A DNA stretch of 64,000 nt, from assembly GCA_021741245.1 (NCBI GenBank), contig JAIOYF010000002.1:372001-436000 (forward strand), read 5' to 3'. The notes under the pieces were generated by a model. The model saw nothing but the letters and a program-made list of their open reading frames with translations. It was not told the DNA's origin and did not search any database. Origin of the DNA: Paracoccaceae bacterium (GTDB lineage: Bacteria; Pseudomonadota; Alphaproteobacteria; Rhodobacterales; Rhodobacteraceae). The translations under genes and the position numbers were made by a program. Below, piece by piece: positions 35,185-43,847 of the stretch (the first letter of the stretch is position 1; each line of letters begins with the position of its first letter).

Positions 35185-36882
35185 TCATTTCACCAGATAG
35201 GGGCGCCCGCGGCGCGTGGATTTGGGCTTGGGATCATCACCCACGGGAAAATCGCCCATCAAGACCGGCTGCATGCCTTGATTGCGCAAGTTTTGCAGGA
35301 ACTGCCCAAACCCGACCAGATCAGCCATACGCGGCGCCTCTGTCAGGCGGCGGCCCTGTCTTGGCCCGATTTCGTCAATGATGGTCTGCAAAGGCTCCAT
35401 CGGGTTTTCAACGAATTCCGCCAAAGACCAGATCCGCACCCGAGACTTCGCAAAGGCCGAGCGGATGATGTTCAGGTACTCTTGTTCGATCTTTTGCAGG
35501 CGCGCGGCTTCCATCCTGATCTCACCGAAGTTTCGGTTGGAATGGAAAAGCGGCACGGCCCATGCCCCGGAAATCACCGAAATCTGCGCATTGGAATCCA
35601 TCGCCATGAACCAGTTGAGTGTCTGGTTGTCATGCGGCCCGAACTGAAAACACTGCCGCTCTCCGCGTGTGTTCCAGATCAGGCTGGTCAGGAAATTCTT
35701 TGGGTTATAGTCACGCAGGGCCGCACTATCGGACATTGCCCCGTTATACACAGCCTCGCCCCCGGCGTAGTGAACGCGGTCAGGCGAAAACAAATGGCCA
35801 TGCACCCGCGTACCGCTTGCCTTGCTTAACCAAATCTCAAAATTCTCGAATACATCCGAGAACCCTGAAAAAACCGAATAGGGGCCAGCCGTCCGCCCGT
35901 TTTCCCAATTCTCGTTGGGCAGGCGGCTTTGCATGTAAAGACCGGGACGGCCTTTTGTTCGGCGCTCCACCGCTTTGGCAAACAGCCGATCAATCTTGCC
36001 CGGATTTGGTTCGGCCGCCGCTTGCCTTGTGCGGTCATTCGACAGGAACGCGGCATAAAGCTTACCTGCTTCGGGCCAGATCTTGCGGGCGACGAAACAA
36101 TCTGATCGGCGCAAAAGCTGAAGGTGATCGTCGTAGAAAATGTGGGGTTTGCCCTGAAAATCGAATTTTGACAGGGTTAGTGATCGGCTTTCCACCGAGC
36201 TTGACACCTGACGCACGAGCGTTTGGAAATAGCTTTCGTCCGGGATCCAGACCTTTTGGAAATACCCATCGATCGCGCCGCGTTCGGGATGCTCCAGAAT
36301 GGCCGACAAGGTGCGGCGTGTCAGGCACCACCACTGGCTGCCCAAATGCGGAACCACATCCGCGGGGATCCGGCGCCGAAAACGGACCTGCCGTTGCAGC
36401 CAGACATAGATATCGAACAACAGGCGCTGTTTTCGCCAGCTAAATGGAAACCGCAGCGTAAAGCGTTCAAAGTCAAGACCACCCACCGTCCAACCCACGT
36501 CTTCGGTTGTCACGCTTTCGATGAAATCGGTCTTTGGCCGCTCATCCAGATAGGCCACAAGTTCTTCAACCGGGCGCAAGGGCAGGCAAGATCCCGATGC
36601 CAGGTAAACATGGCGCACCTCGGGAAATTCCCGCAGCATGACCGTCGCACCCTCTTGGCTGGCTGCCACAATGCCCCAGGTGCCCCACTCACAGGCATGG
36701 CGACCGCAAAAGCGGATGTTCTTCAAATGCGCCAGATCGGCCTGAAGCTTTGCAAACGGGCCATGCGGCACGCGGCGATCCACATGAACGACGACCGGGC
36801 AGCCACGCTCGGCCCAATGCTGCGCCACTTGCGCTGCACGGTCCAATGCCGTGTGGCACAGCATGACAAAGCCGACGGTCAA
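35185..36882 (-). CDS. Core-2/I-branching-type beta-1,6-N-acetylglucosaminyltransferase-like protein
   Basis: 565-aa protein. The first 300 residues match the Branch (GT14-like) family: GFVMLCHTALDRAAQVAQHW, HVYLASGSCLPLRPVEELVAYL, and LGSQWWCLTRRTLSAILEHP with IPDESYFQTL. The C-terminal half is of the DUF5927 type that accompanies this family in Rhodobacteraceae. It begins with a TTG codon at 36882, which overlaps the upstream stop (TTGA) and has AAGGGG 8 nt away. A second TTG 6 nt upstream (36888) would also read through. Confidence 0.8.
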   Translation of the reverse strand: MTVGFVMLCHTALDRAAQVAQHWAERGCPVVVHVDRRVPHGPFAKLQADLAHLKNIRFCGRHACEWGTWGIVAASQEGATVMLREFPEVRHVYLASGSCLPLRPVEELVAYLDERPKTDFIESVTTEDVGWTVGGLDFERFTLRFPFSWRKQRLLFDIYVWLQRQVRFRRRIPADVVPHLGSQWWCLTRRTLSAILEHPERGAIDGYFQKVWIPDESYFQTLVRQVSSSVESRSLTLSKFDFQGKPHIFYDDHLQLLRRSDCFVARKIWPEAGKLYAAFLSNDRTRQAAAEPNPGKIDRLFAKAVERRTKGRPGLYMQSRLPNENWENGRTAGPYSVFSGFSDVFENFEIWLSKASGTRVHGHLFSPDRVHYAGGEAVYNGAMSDSAALRDYNPKNFLTSLIWNTRGERQCFQFGPHDNQTLNWFMAMDSNAQISVISGAWAVPLFHSNRNFGEIRMEAARLQKIEQEYLNIIRSAFAKSRVRIWSLAEFVENPMEPLQTIIDEIGPRQGRRLTEAPRMADLVGFGQFLQNLRNQGMQPVLMGDFPVGDDPKPKSTRRGRPYLVK

Positions 36883-37889
36883 GCCCAATTCCCCTTGGAC
36901 ATCAGACCCAGAATCTCCAGTTGTCGCCAGTTGATATACCGCTCACTCCACTTGCACCAAAGATCAGGCTGCGCTTGCAGCCCTGCTTTATAAGCCTTGT
37001 ATTCGGCACTTGCTGCGTAGTGCTGGCCACGCCGCATCTCTTCCTCGGCCTTTGCGGCAAATGTGTCGAGGAATTTGGCATGCAACAAGATGCCTGAGGC
37101 CTTTTCGCCCCCCCATTCGTCATAAACCTGATTAAGACCGCGCGGCAGCAGCATGTGGGTTGAACTGACATAAGCATAGTCCCGATGCCATTTGACCAAG
37201 GGAATCTTGTTCAAAGCGGGGGCATTTTCCGGCGCGTCGGCAAAGAAGGTCCGCGCCCGCGGCCCCCCTTGGATCCACAGATTGCCAAAGCGTGAATTGC
37301 GCTGAAAAATATAGTTGCCGCTGTCGAAATACTGCGCAATCTCAAACGGGTCCTGACCTTCGCGATAGGGCTGCGCGTCCAAGGGACCCTTGGGATACAT
37401 ATCAAGCAACATCGCCGGGAAAGACTTGATGCTGGACGCATCCAGCCAGTCTGTCAGCGCGCGGATCGGTCGCGTATCGCAAAAGGGATAGACGAAAAAT
37501 TCGTCCGGATCGACCACAAGACACCAATGTTGATGCCCATAGCGCAATTGCAGCCAATTCAGCCAATCAGCCCCAAAGCGCGATTTCTTATAGCTGTGGG
37601 TTGAGGTCCACAGGCTGACGTCAGGTTGATCTGCCAGATACTCGCGGCTGCCATCGTCACTGCCATTGTCCACGATCAGGAAATGGTTGACCCCCAGATC
37701 ACGGTAGTATTTCAGAAAGAATGGCAGGCGAACGCGCTCATTGCGCAGGGTTGAGAAGACCAAAATATCGTCTGGCTTGATCCTTTTCGTGCGACTGGCG
37801 GCGGAGCGAAGTTCCAGACGTTTTCGATACGCCCGAAACAACCAGCGCTTGCGCGCCAATCGCAACCGATATCTCGACACTACGCCCAA
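36879..37889 (-). CDS. Glycosyltransferase family 2-like protein
   Basis: 336-aa cytoplasmic enzyme with a GT-A-like fold of the Glyco_tranf_2_4 type. DDILVFSTLRNERVRLPFFLKYYRDLGVNHFLIVDNGSDDGS opens the nucleotide-binding part, and VVDPDEFFVYPF supplies the DxD metal site. A basic N-terminus precedes it. The start is uncertain: TTG at 37889 or GTG at 37880 both lack a strong RBS. The stop overlaps the next glycosyltransferase by 4 nt, so the two are coupled. Sugar and acceptor unknown. Confidence 0.82.
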   Translation of the reverse strand: MGVVSRYRLRLARKRWLFRAYRKRLELRSAASRTKRIKPDDILVFSTLRNERVRLPFFLKYYRDLGVNHFLIVDNGSDDGSREYLADQPDVSLWTSTHSYKKSRFGADWLNWLQLRYGHQHWCLVVDPDEFFVYPFCDTRPIRALTDWLDASSIKSFPAMLLDMYPKGPLDAQPYREGQDPFEIAQYFDSGNYIFQRNSRFGNLWIQGGPRARTFFADAPENAPALNKIPLVKWHRDYAYVSSTHMLLPRGLNQVYDEWGGEKASGILLHAKFLDTFAAKAEEEMRRGQHYAASAEYKAYKAGLQAQPDLWCKWSERYINWRQLEILGLMSKGNWA

Positions 37890-37928
37890 GCCCCGTCCCC
37901 TGCCACGCGCCTTACACCGTCGACCCTT

Positions 37929-39140
37929 TCACAAGCCGCTTAATACAGTGTTGAAGTGTCCCTCCCAACTTGGAACTTCGACCCTGCTACTACCCCGACC
38001 TAACGTGCCCTTCCCGGATGCATGAAGAAGGATTGTTTCCATCCAAGAATAGCTGTCCGTTGGACCAAGGTAAACGGGATAGTCCGAAAGACTGTCTCGA
38101 ATTACCAAAAGATCGGAAGAAATCACTGCAAGTCCCATCGCCGCTGCTTCGAACGGGGGCAATCCAAAGCCTTCGGCAAGACTTGGGAACAGCAGTGCCC
38201 GCGCATTTTGCATCAGGGCGGCAATCGCCCCGTCTGACAGACCGGACAAAACCTGCACACCAGGAACCCCCTTGTCCAACCTGTCAAGCAAGGTTGGGTC
38301 CGCCCAACCACGGTTGCCCAAGATAAACAGGCTCGGAACCTCCGCTTTTCCCTGCGCCATGGTTTCCCAAATATCGAGGAGCATCTTATGATTCTTGCGC
38401 GGCTCAATCGTGCCAACCGTTATGAAATAGGGGTGGCTCAGGTTCAGGCCCTTGGGCAATTGTCCGGGGTCGGGCTCAGTCAGGTCAACACCCAAGGGCG
38501 AGATGAGCGCTGAGGGCACACGACCCAAGGCCGCCAGATGCCCCTCGGTTAGGCGCTGCGTTGACGGCGCGGTATGGATCACCACATCGGCATGGTCAGC
38601 GACAACCTTTAGCTTCCGCGCGAACGCGTCGCCCTGCCCTGCGCGTGTATAGTTGGGATGGTCCAGTGGGATTGTGTCATGCACCAAAACCGCGATCCGA
38701 AGCTCCGGCACGTAACGAAGGGCGCGCATCATCCGATGTGTCAGGTTGGAATGGCCCACATTCAGATAGACGGTCGGCGCCTTGCAGATCCGCGCCAAAA
38801 CACGACCGGCCAAAATCATGGGACAGCGGGCAAGCGCATGGGCGCGCAGGGCGGTCTCAATGCGCCCCTGAAAGGCAGATCCTCGTCGGGAAAGTCGCGC
38901 CAGAACATCGCGCCGCTGGGGGATCTCGGTCCCGGCAGCCCACTGGGCGATCACGCTAAACGCCTCTTGCCGCAGGACAACAATGCCCGCCGATGTGCGC
39001 AGCAGGCCAAAACATTGGACACCAGTTTCCGGCAGATGGCGCAAATAGGCCAGTTCGACCCGATCAATACCCGTAAGCGCCCCCCGTCCAAGACGAGAGG
39101 CAAGCCGGGTCACATCCAACAGGAAGGTTTCAGCCCGCAA
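37929..39140 (-). CDS. Glycosyltransferase family 4 (GT-B) protein
   Basis: 403-aa GT-B enzyme. The N-terminal LLDVTRLASRLGRGALTGIDRVELAYL is typical of capsule/EPS GT4 proteins. The C-terminal donor domain has PYFITVGTIEPRKNHKMLLD and ALLFPSLAEGFGLPPFEAAAMGLAVISSDL, including the EGFGLPPFEA nucleotide-sugar motif. It begins with TTG at 39140, 5 nt after the galU stop, so it is in the galU transcription unit. A mannosyl- or rhamnosyl-type transferase is plausible; specificity cannot be read. Confidence 0.88.
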   Translation of the reverse strand: MRAETFLLDVTRLASRLGRGALTGIDRVELAYLRHLPETGVQCFGLLRTSAGIVVLRQEAFSVIAQWAAGTEIPQRRDVLARLSRRGSAFQGRIETALRAHALARCPMILAGRVLARICKAPTVYLNVGHSNLTHRMMRALRYVPELRIAVLVHDTIPLDHPNYTRAGQGDAFARKLKVVADHADVVIHTAPSTQRLTEGHLAALGRVPSALISPLGVDLTEPDPGQLPKGLNLSHPYFITVGTIEPRKNHKMLLDIWETMAQGKAEVPSLFILGNRGWADPTLLDRLDKGVPGVQVLSGLSDGAIAALMQNARALLFPSLAEGFGLPPFEAAAMGLAVISSDLLVIRDSLSDYPVYLGPTDSYSWMETILLHASGKGTLGRGSSRVEVPSWEGHFNTVLSGL

Positions 39141-39145
39141 AGGAC

Positions 39146-40039
39146 CTACTGAGCCGCTTTCTGCATGGCCATCATGTCGTTCAGATAGGCGCTGAATTCA
39201 TCGTGCAGCTCTTCGCGCGCAAGGCCAAAGGCAACCGTTGCCTGCAAAAAGCCGGCCTTGGAGCCGCAGTCATAGCGCTGTCCGCGAAAGCGATAGCCGT
39301 AGACCTTGCTGCGGCCAATTTCCTCGGCGATGGCGTCGGTCAACTGGATCTCGCCACCTGCGCCTTGCTTGATCTTGTTAAGGTTGGTCATCACGGCAGG
39401 CGACAAAATATAGCGACCGATCACAGCAAGGTTGGACGGGGCAGTTCCGGCCGGCGGCTTTTCAACCATCCCCTTTGCCTCAACCACGCTGCCCATGTCA
39501 TTGCCGATATCCAGAACACCATAGCTGGAGGCTTTTTCCGGCGGCACTTCCATAGCGGCGACCATATTGCCACCCGTTTCGGCATAGGCCTCAATCATCT
39601 GTTGAAGGCAGGGCTTTTCCGACGCGATCACGTCATCTGGCAAGAGCACGGCGAAGGGCTCGTTCCCGATCAAACGACGCGCACACCAGACTGCGTGACC
39701 CAGACCCATCGGGCGGTTCTGCCGAATATAGGCGATCGCACCGCTGTCCATATTGGTGTCTTTCAACACCTCCAGCAACTGATCCTTGCCAGCCTTGCGA
39801 AGGGCAGATTCGAGTTCGGGAGCCACATCAAAGTAGTCTTCGAGAGCCGATTTCCCGCGTGAGGTCACAAAAATGAACTCTTTGATTCCCGCCGCTCGCG
39901 CTTCGTCAATCGCATACTGGATCAATGGTCGGTCGACCAAGGTCATGATTTCTTTGGGGATTGACTTCGTTGCTGGCAGAAAACGTGTTCCAAGTCCTGC
40001 GACAGGAAAAACTGCCTTCGTGACTTTCTTTTGCTTCAT
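39146..40039 (-). CDS. galU: UTP-glucose-1-phosphate uridylyltransferase
   Basis: Makes UDP-glucose, the sugar donor for polysaccharide synthesis. It is 297 aa. The nucleotide-binding VFPVAGLGTRFLPATKSIPKEIM and the VDRPLIQYAIDEARAAGI, FAVLLPDDVI and GYRFRGQRYDCGSKAGFLQA motifs are intact. The ATG at 40039 was chosen because the family starts at MKQKKVTKAVFP; a longer frame upstream passes through an AT-rich leader. It heads the unit with the three downstream glycosyltransferases and the sulfotransferase. Confidence 0.95.
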   Translation of the reverse strand: MKQKKVTKAVFPVAGLGTRFLPATKSIPKEIMTLVDRPLIQYAIDEARAAGIKEFIFVTSRGKSALEDYFDVAPELESALRKAGKDQLLEVLKDTNMDSGAIAYIRQNRPMGLGHAVWCARRLIGNEPFAVLLPDDVIASEKPCLQQMIEAYAETGGNMVAAMEVPPEKASSYGVLDIGNDMGSVVEAKGMVEKPPAGTAPSNLAVIGRYILSPAVMTNLNKIKQGAGGEIQLTDAIAEEIGRSKVYGYRFRGQRYDCGSKAGFLQATVAFGLAREELHDEFSAYLNDMMAMQKAAQ

Positions 40040-40189
40040 TACGCTCACTCTAAAGTTCTTATTATGTACCACCGAATGGTGATTTTCCTGACAGTTACCA
40101 TACAAAGGCATCAAAAGATATTCATCAAACTATGACATATTTTGGGCGGTTGTGCATAGATACGCAATTCCAGACCACACATCGCGAAT

Positions 40190-41413
40190 TTACAACTCTG
40201 TGGGGCGAGTCGCACGCAGCCTTTCAATCTCTGCAAGCACACGCGCCCGGAGTGAGGCGATTGGCAAGCGCCGCGCCGTTCGATCAGATTTCCCCCAAAG
40301 CCCACCTGTCTGCAGCCAGAAACCGACAGGATGAAATTGGTGCCAATGCCGACGAAAACCGGGTTCTAACAGGAAAACTGTCACGATCTGTCCCATTGCA
40401 ACCGCAGTTCTTGCCTCAGACATCAGGCGCTTGCGCTGCCAACTGCGGCCCGCGATGACGCGCCCCGGGCGGGGACCCGTCTGTGGCAAGGCATGGAACG
40501 GACTTCCATCCCAAACGAGGGGCTGTGCCCGACCAAGCTCACGCGCCATCCCCTCTTGCCATCCTGCCTCAAGGCTCGACATCAGCTGTCCCACATCTCG
40601 CGGTTCGATCCGGCCAGCCACCATGTAGCAAAGGGCGCGCTGCCGCTGTTGCATGAGCAAGAGCGCCTTGGTTTTTGTGATCTGAGCGGGAGAATGCCTG
40701 CGCAAGAAGGCCGCGCTGGAGGCACCGATATCATGCAGGGTTACAGGAACGCGATCTGGCCTGCGACGGGCCGAGGCGGCAAAACCATGATAGACCTGCG
40801 CCAAGGGGACCACGGCGGTCAGCCCTCGATCTGCGATGCGCAGATTTACATCCGCCTCATCAAGATAAAACCGAAAGGCCGGGTCGAACCCGCCAATCGC
40901 CCGCAGATCAGCGGTGCGAAACGCGCAATTGGTGCCTTGTGTCTTGACCGCGCGCTGTGACGTTCCCTTGTGCAGGCTGAGGGTGCTTTCATCAACGTCC
41001 AATGGATGATCTTGTGCCAAGGCATCAACTTCGGACGCCTTCCATTGAAATGAAATCCCGTTGCGGCCCCGGACGAACCCTGTTGCAGCCACCACAGCAC
41101 CATCCGCAAAGGGCGCACTCAGACGGCTGGCCCAAGTCGGTTCTGGCACCGCATCGTCATCGATAAAGGCCGTTACGGTTCCCGCCGCAACGGCCAAGCC
41201 TGCATTGCGCGCCGCGCTGATATTGGCTTTGTCAAAAGGGACTGTCTTGACCGTCAACCCTTGGGCCATGACGGCGGCCAACCCTTGCGGGTCCGCCACC
41301 ACGATCACTTCCATCTTTGGATGGTCTTGCTGCGACAGCCCCAAGAGACAACGCGTCAACGCCTCCGCCCGATGGCGGCTGACCACAACCACCGAAAGGG
41401 GTTCGGCTGTCAT
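40190..41413 (-). CDS. Glycosyltransferase family 2 protein
   Basis: 407-aa GT-A enzyme. LSVVVVSRHRAEALTRCLLGL starts the nucleotide-binding fold; ISAARNAGLAVAAGTVTAFIDDDAVP carries the DxD-type metal site; RAIGGFDPAFRFYLDEADVNLRIADRG is the usual acceptor/ED motif. The ATG at 41413 overlaps the cysQ stop (ATGA). AT-rich sequence between it and galU (40040-40189) probably holds the galU promoter; a short CACC-GAAT-GGTG hairpin is visible there. Confidence 0.87.
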   Translation of the reverse strand: MTAEPLSVVVVSRHRAEALTRCLLGLSQQDHPKMEVIVVADPQGLAAVMAQGLTVKTVPFDKANISAARNAGLAVAAGTVTAFIDDDAVPEPTWASRLSAPFADGAVVAATGFVRGRNGISFQWKASEVDALAQDHPLDVDESTLSLHKGTSQRAVKTQGTNCAFRTADLRAIGGFDPAFRFYLDEADVNLRIADRGLTAVVPLAQVYHGFAASARRRPDRVPVTLHDIGASSAAFLRRHSPAQITKTKALLLMQQRQRALCYMVAGRIEPRDVGQLMSSLEAGWQEGMARELGRAQPLVWDGSPFHALPQTGPRPGRVIAGRSWQRKRLMSEARTAVAMGQIVTVFLLEPGFRRHWHQFHPVGFWLQTGGLWGKSDRTARRLPIASLRARVLAEIERLRATRPTEL

Positions 41414-42207
41414 CCCGCCTTCAGGTCAACGCCGGGCGCATAGGCAATGAAGAACGGATTGTCCCACCCCGACTTGCCATAGCCGAGCGGTTCATGCGTA
41501 TCAAACCGCACAACATGCCCACCGGCCCCGCGCAAAACCGCATCACCCGCCGCCGTGTCCCATTCCATTGTTCGGCCAAGCCGGGGATAAAGGTCAGCCT
41601 CGCCCGTCGCCACAAGGCAGAATTTCAGGCTGCTTCCGGCAGAGGTCATGTCCTTTACCGAATAGTTCGCAATATAGGCATCCGTTGCCGCATCCCGATG
41701 GGACTTTGACGCCACGACCATCAGCGCTGCATTGTTGGGCGTGCTGACGGCAATAGGTTTTTGCTCGCCCACCCGATCCTTGGCAAATGCCCCCACCTCT
41801 TCAACTGCAACACCGTTGGCCAGCGTGTAGAACAACCGCCCCTTGGCCGGGGCATAGACGATGCCCCGCGACGGCACCCCGTCTTCCACATAGGCAATGT
41901 TCACTGTGAAATCGCCACGCCTTTGCACAAATTCCTTTGTGCCATCCAAGGGGTCAACAATCAGGAACGTGCTTGCTGTTTGGGCATGACTCGCCGCTTG
42001 TTCCTCGGTGATCAGCACAACATCGGGGAATGCCGCGCGCAATCCGTCCGAGATGATTGCATCTGCCGCCTCGTCCGCTTCGGTCACCGGACTCGAATCA
42101 CTCTTGAGCTTCACGCCAAAGTCGGGGCCGTCGTAAACCTCCATAATCCGGTCACCAGCCTGCAACGCCAATTGGCGCATTACAGTAATCAAACGGTCAA
42201 AATCCAT
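41410..42207 (-). CDS. cysQ: 3'(2'),5'-bisphosphate nucleotidase CysQ
   Basis: Hydrolyses PAP (3'-phosphoadenosine 5'-phosphate) to AMP; PAP is the product inhibitor left by PAPS-dependent sulfotransferases. It is 265 aa, of the inositol-monophosphatase fold. Metal-binding motifs are DSSPVTEADEAAD, EEQ (in LITEEQAAS), DPLDGTKEFVQRRGDF and WDTAAGDAVLRGAGG. It is the first gene of a unit with the GT2 protein. Presence in a polysaccharide cluster with a sulfotransferase fits PAP recycling. Confidence 0.93.
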   Translation of the reverse strand: MDFDRLITVMRQLALQAGDRIMEVYDGPDFGVKLKSDSSPVTEADEAADAIISDGLRAAFPDVVLITEEQAASHAQTASTFLIVDPLDGTKEFVQRRGDFTVNIAYVEDGVPSRGIVYAPAKGRLFYTLANGVAVEEVGAFAKDRVGEQKPIAVSTPNNAALMVVASKSHRDAATDAYIANYSVKDMTSAGSSLKFCLVATGEADLYPRLGRTMEWDTAAGDAVLRGAGGHVVRFDTHEPLGYGKSGWDNPFFIAYAPGVDLKAG

Positions 42208-42255
42208 TATCCCTCCGAATAGGTCTGCAAAACTGGGCCTTCCTAGGCACGACAG

Positions 42256-42284
42256 TTGCCTAACACTCTTTGCCGCCTTATCAT
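42256..42284 (+). promoter_or_regulatory. Candidate sigma-70 promoter for the ABC permease unit
   Basis: TTGCCT (42256-42261), 17-nt spacer, TATCAT (42279-42284). It lies about 79 nt upstream of the permease start, in the region divergent from cysQ. Good spacing but no experimental support. Confidence 0.45.
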
Positions 42285-42362
42285 CGACGCAAAGGAAACG
42301 GCAAGATTTCCTGCGGTAAGTTGAGGGGTTCCTGCGGCTTCCCTATTGAGGATGAGGCAAAG

Positions 42363-43184
42363 ATGTTTCGTACCGAGGTCAGAAAGACACCGGCCCGCAG
42401 CGCGTTAGCGATGCTGGAACTTATCTTTCACGCGTCCGTCCGCTCTGTCCGCAAAAGCCATGGCAACGCCATTATCGGGCTGTTGATGAACCTCGTGCAG
42501 ATGGTGCTGATGATCGTCATCTTTTATGTGATGTTTGATTTGTTGGGTATGCGGGGCAACGCCATTCGTGGCGATTATCTGCTCTACATCATGTCCGGCA
42601 TCTTCATGTTCATGACCCATACAAAGGCGCTTGGCGCTGTGGTTGCGTCGGATGGTCCAACCTCGGCGATGATGAAACACTCGCCGATGAACCCCATTAT
42701 CTCGATCGCGGCGGCAGCGTTAAGTACATTGTACCTTCAGGTGCTGTCAGCATCGGCGCTTTTGTTTTTCTACCATGCCGTGATCAACCCGATCACGATC
42801 TTTGATCCGGTTGGCACCTTTGGCATGTTCTTGCTGTCTTGGGCTTCGGGCGTGGCGATTGGCATGGTGTTCAAGGCGGCAACCCCTTGGCAGCCAGATT
42901 TATTCGGCATCCTTGCCCAAGTTTACCAACGCGCCAACATGATCGCGAGCGGCAAGATGTTCGTGGCCAATGCGACCCCAACCTATATTTTGGCCTATTT
43001 CGACTGGAACCCCCTGTTTCACACCATCGACCAAGGGCGGGGCTTCATCTTTCTGAACTATAACCCGCATTACAGTTCGATCAGCTATCCCTTGATGGTG
43101 ACCATGGTTTGTATCCTGATTGGTCTGATGGGAGAATTCTTTACCCGCAAACACGCTTCGGCAAGCTGGAGTGCAAAACGGTGA
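42363..43184 (+). CDS. ABC-2-type polysaccharide exporter permease
   Basis: 273-aa inner-membrane protein with about six membrane segments (for example IIGLLMNLVQMVLMIVIFYVM and YLLYIMSGIFMFMTHTKALGA), resembling KpsM/RfbA-type permeases. It would export a capsule, EPS or O-antigen-like chain together with an ATPase. No ATPase gene is seen in this window, so the partner lies elsewhere. The start at ATG 42363 follows GAGG. The stop overlaps the next gene's GTG by 3 nt. Confidence 0.85.
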   Translation: MFRTEVRKTPARSALAMLELIFHASVRSVRKSHGNAIIGLLMNLVQMVLMIVIFYVMFDLLGMRGNAIRGDYLLYIMSGIFMFMTHTKALGAVVASDGPTSAMMKHSPMNPIISIAAAALSTLYLQVLSASALLFFYHAVINPITIFDPVGTFGMFLLSWASGVAIGMVFKAATPWQPDLFGILAQVYQRANMIASGKMFVANATPTYILAYFDWNPLFHTIDQGRGFIFLNYNPHYSSISYPLMVTMVCILIGLMGEFFTRKHASASWSAKR

Positions 43185-43816
43185 GAGATCGCGGCTTGCT
43201 GACAATCGTTGGCGTGATCGCGATCTTGGCCCTGTCGTTGATGATCATGCCGCAGGTCATCCGGGCCGAAACCTTTCCAGCCGCTTATCAGGTCACGGGC
43301 GTGACAAAGAATGATTTGCTGAACATTCGCGCAGAACCTGACGTCGGTTCCGAAATCCTTGCGCATATAGAGCCGTTTGCAACAGCCATTGAAGTGTTGG
43401 ACATCTCGTCAGACGGCAAATGGGGGCGTGTTGGTCTGCCCGAGGGAAATGGTTGGATCGCCCTGCGCTATCTGGAACCGACGCCCCCAACAGACCCCTT
43501 TGAGGTTCCGCGACCGTTTTCATGCCTTGGAACAGAGCCGTTCTGGTCGGTCAGCCTGTACCCCAGCGGGGCAGAATTCAATTCACCCCAAACAGGCGCA
43601 GTTCCGATGGAGGTGATCACCGAGTACGTATCGCCCCAAGGCTATCTGATTCGCCTACAAGAGGGCCCGGCCCTGCAACGGACTTTGATTGTCAGCCGTG
43701 GTTTGTGCAACGACGGCATGTCTGATCGCGACTTTGGGTTTTCTACCCATATGTTTCTGGAATCACCCGATGGGAATGCCACCTTTAAAGGGTGCTGCAC
43801 CTTGGATCACCACTAA
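43181..43816 (+). CDS. SH3-domain protein with COG3650-type C-terminus
   Basis: 211-aa exported protein. A membrane/signal segment covers about residues 5-25 (LLTIVGVIAILALSLMIMPQ, then VIRAE). A bacterial SH3 domain follows (VTGVTKNDLLNIRAEPDVGS and GKWGRVGLPEGNGWIALRYL). The C-terminal FSCLGTEPFWSVSLYPSG starts a COG3650-like domain with paired Cys (SRGLCNDGMSD, FKGCCTLD). The GTG start at 43181 is coupled to the permease (GTGA). It is probably periplasmic; role unknown. Confidence 0.8.
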   Translation: MRDRGLLTIVGVIAILALSLMIMPQVIRAETFPAAYQVTGVTKNDLLNIRAEPDVGSEILAHIEPFATAIEVLDISSDGKWGRVGLPEGNGWIALRYLEPTPPTDPFEVPRPFSCLGTEPFWSVSLYPSGAEFNSPQTGAVPMEVITEYVSPQGYLIRLQEGPALQRTLIVSRGLCNDGMSDRDFGFSTHMFLESPDGNATFKGCCTLDHH

Positions 43817-43847
43817 CAATAACAAAAGAGACCGGCGGCGTTGACGC

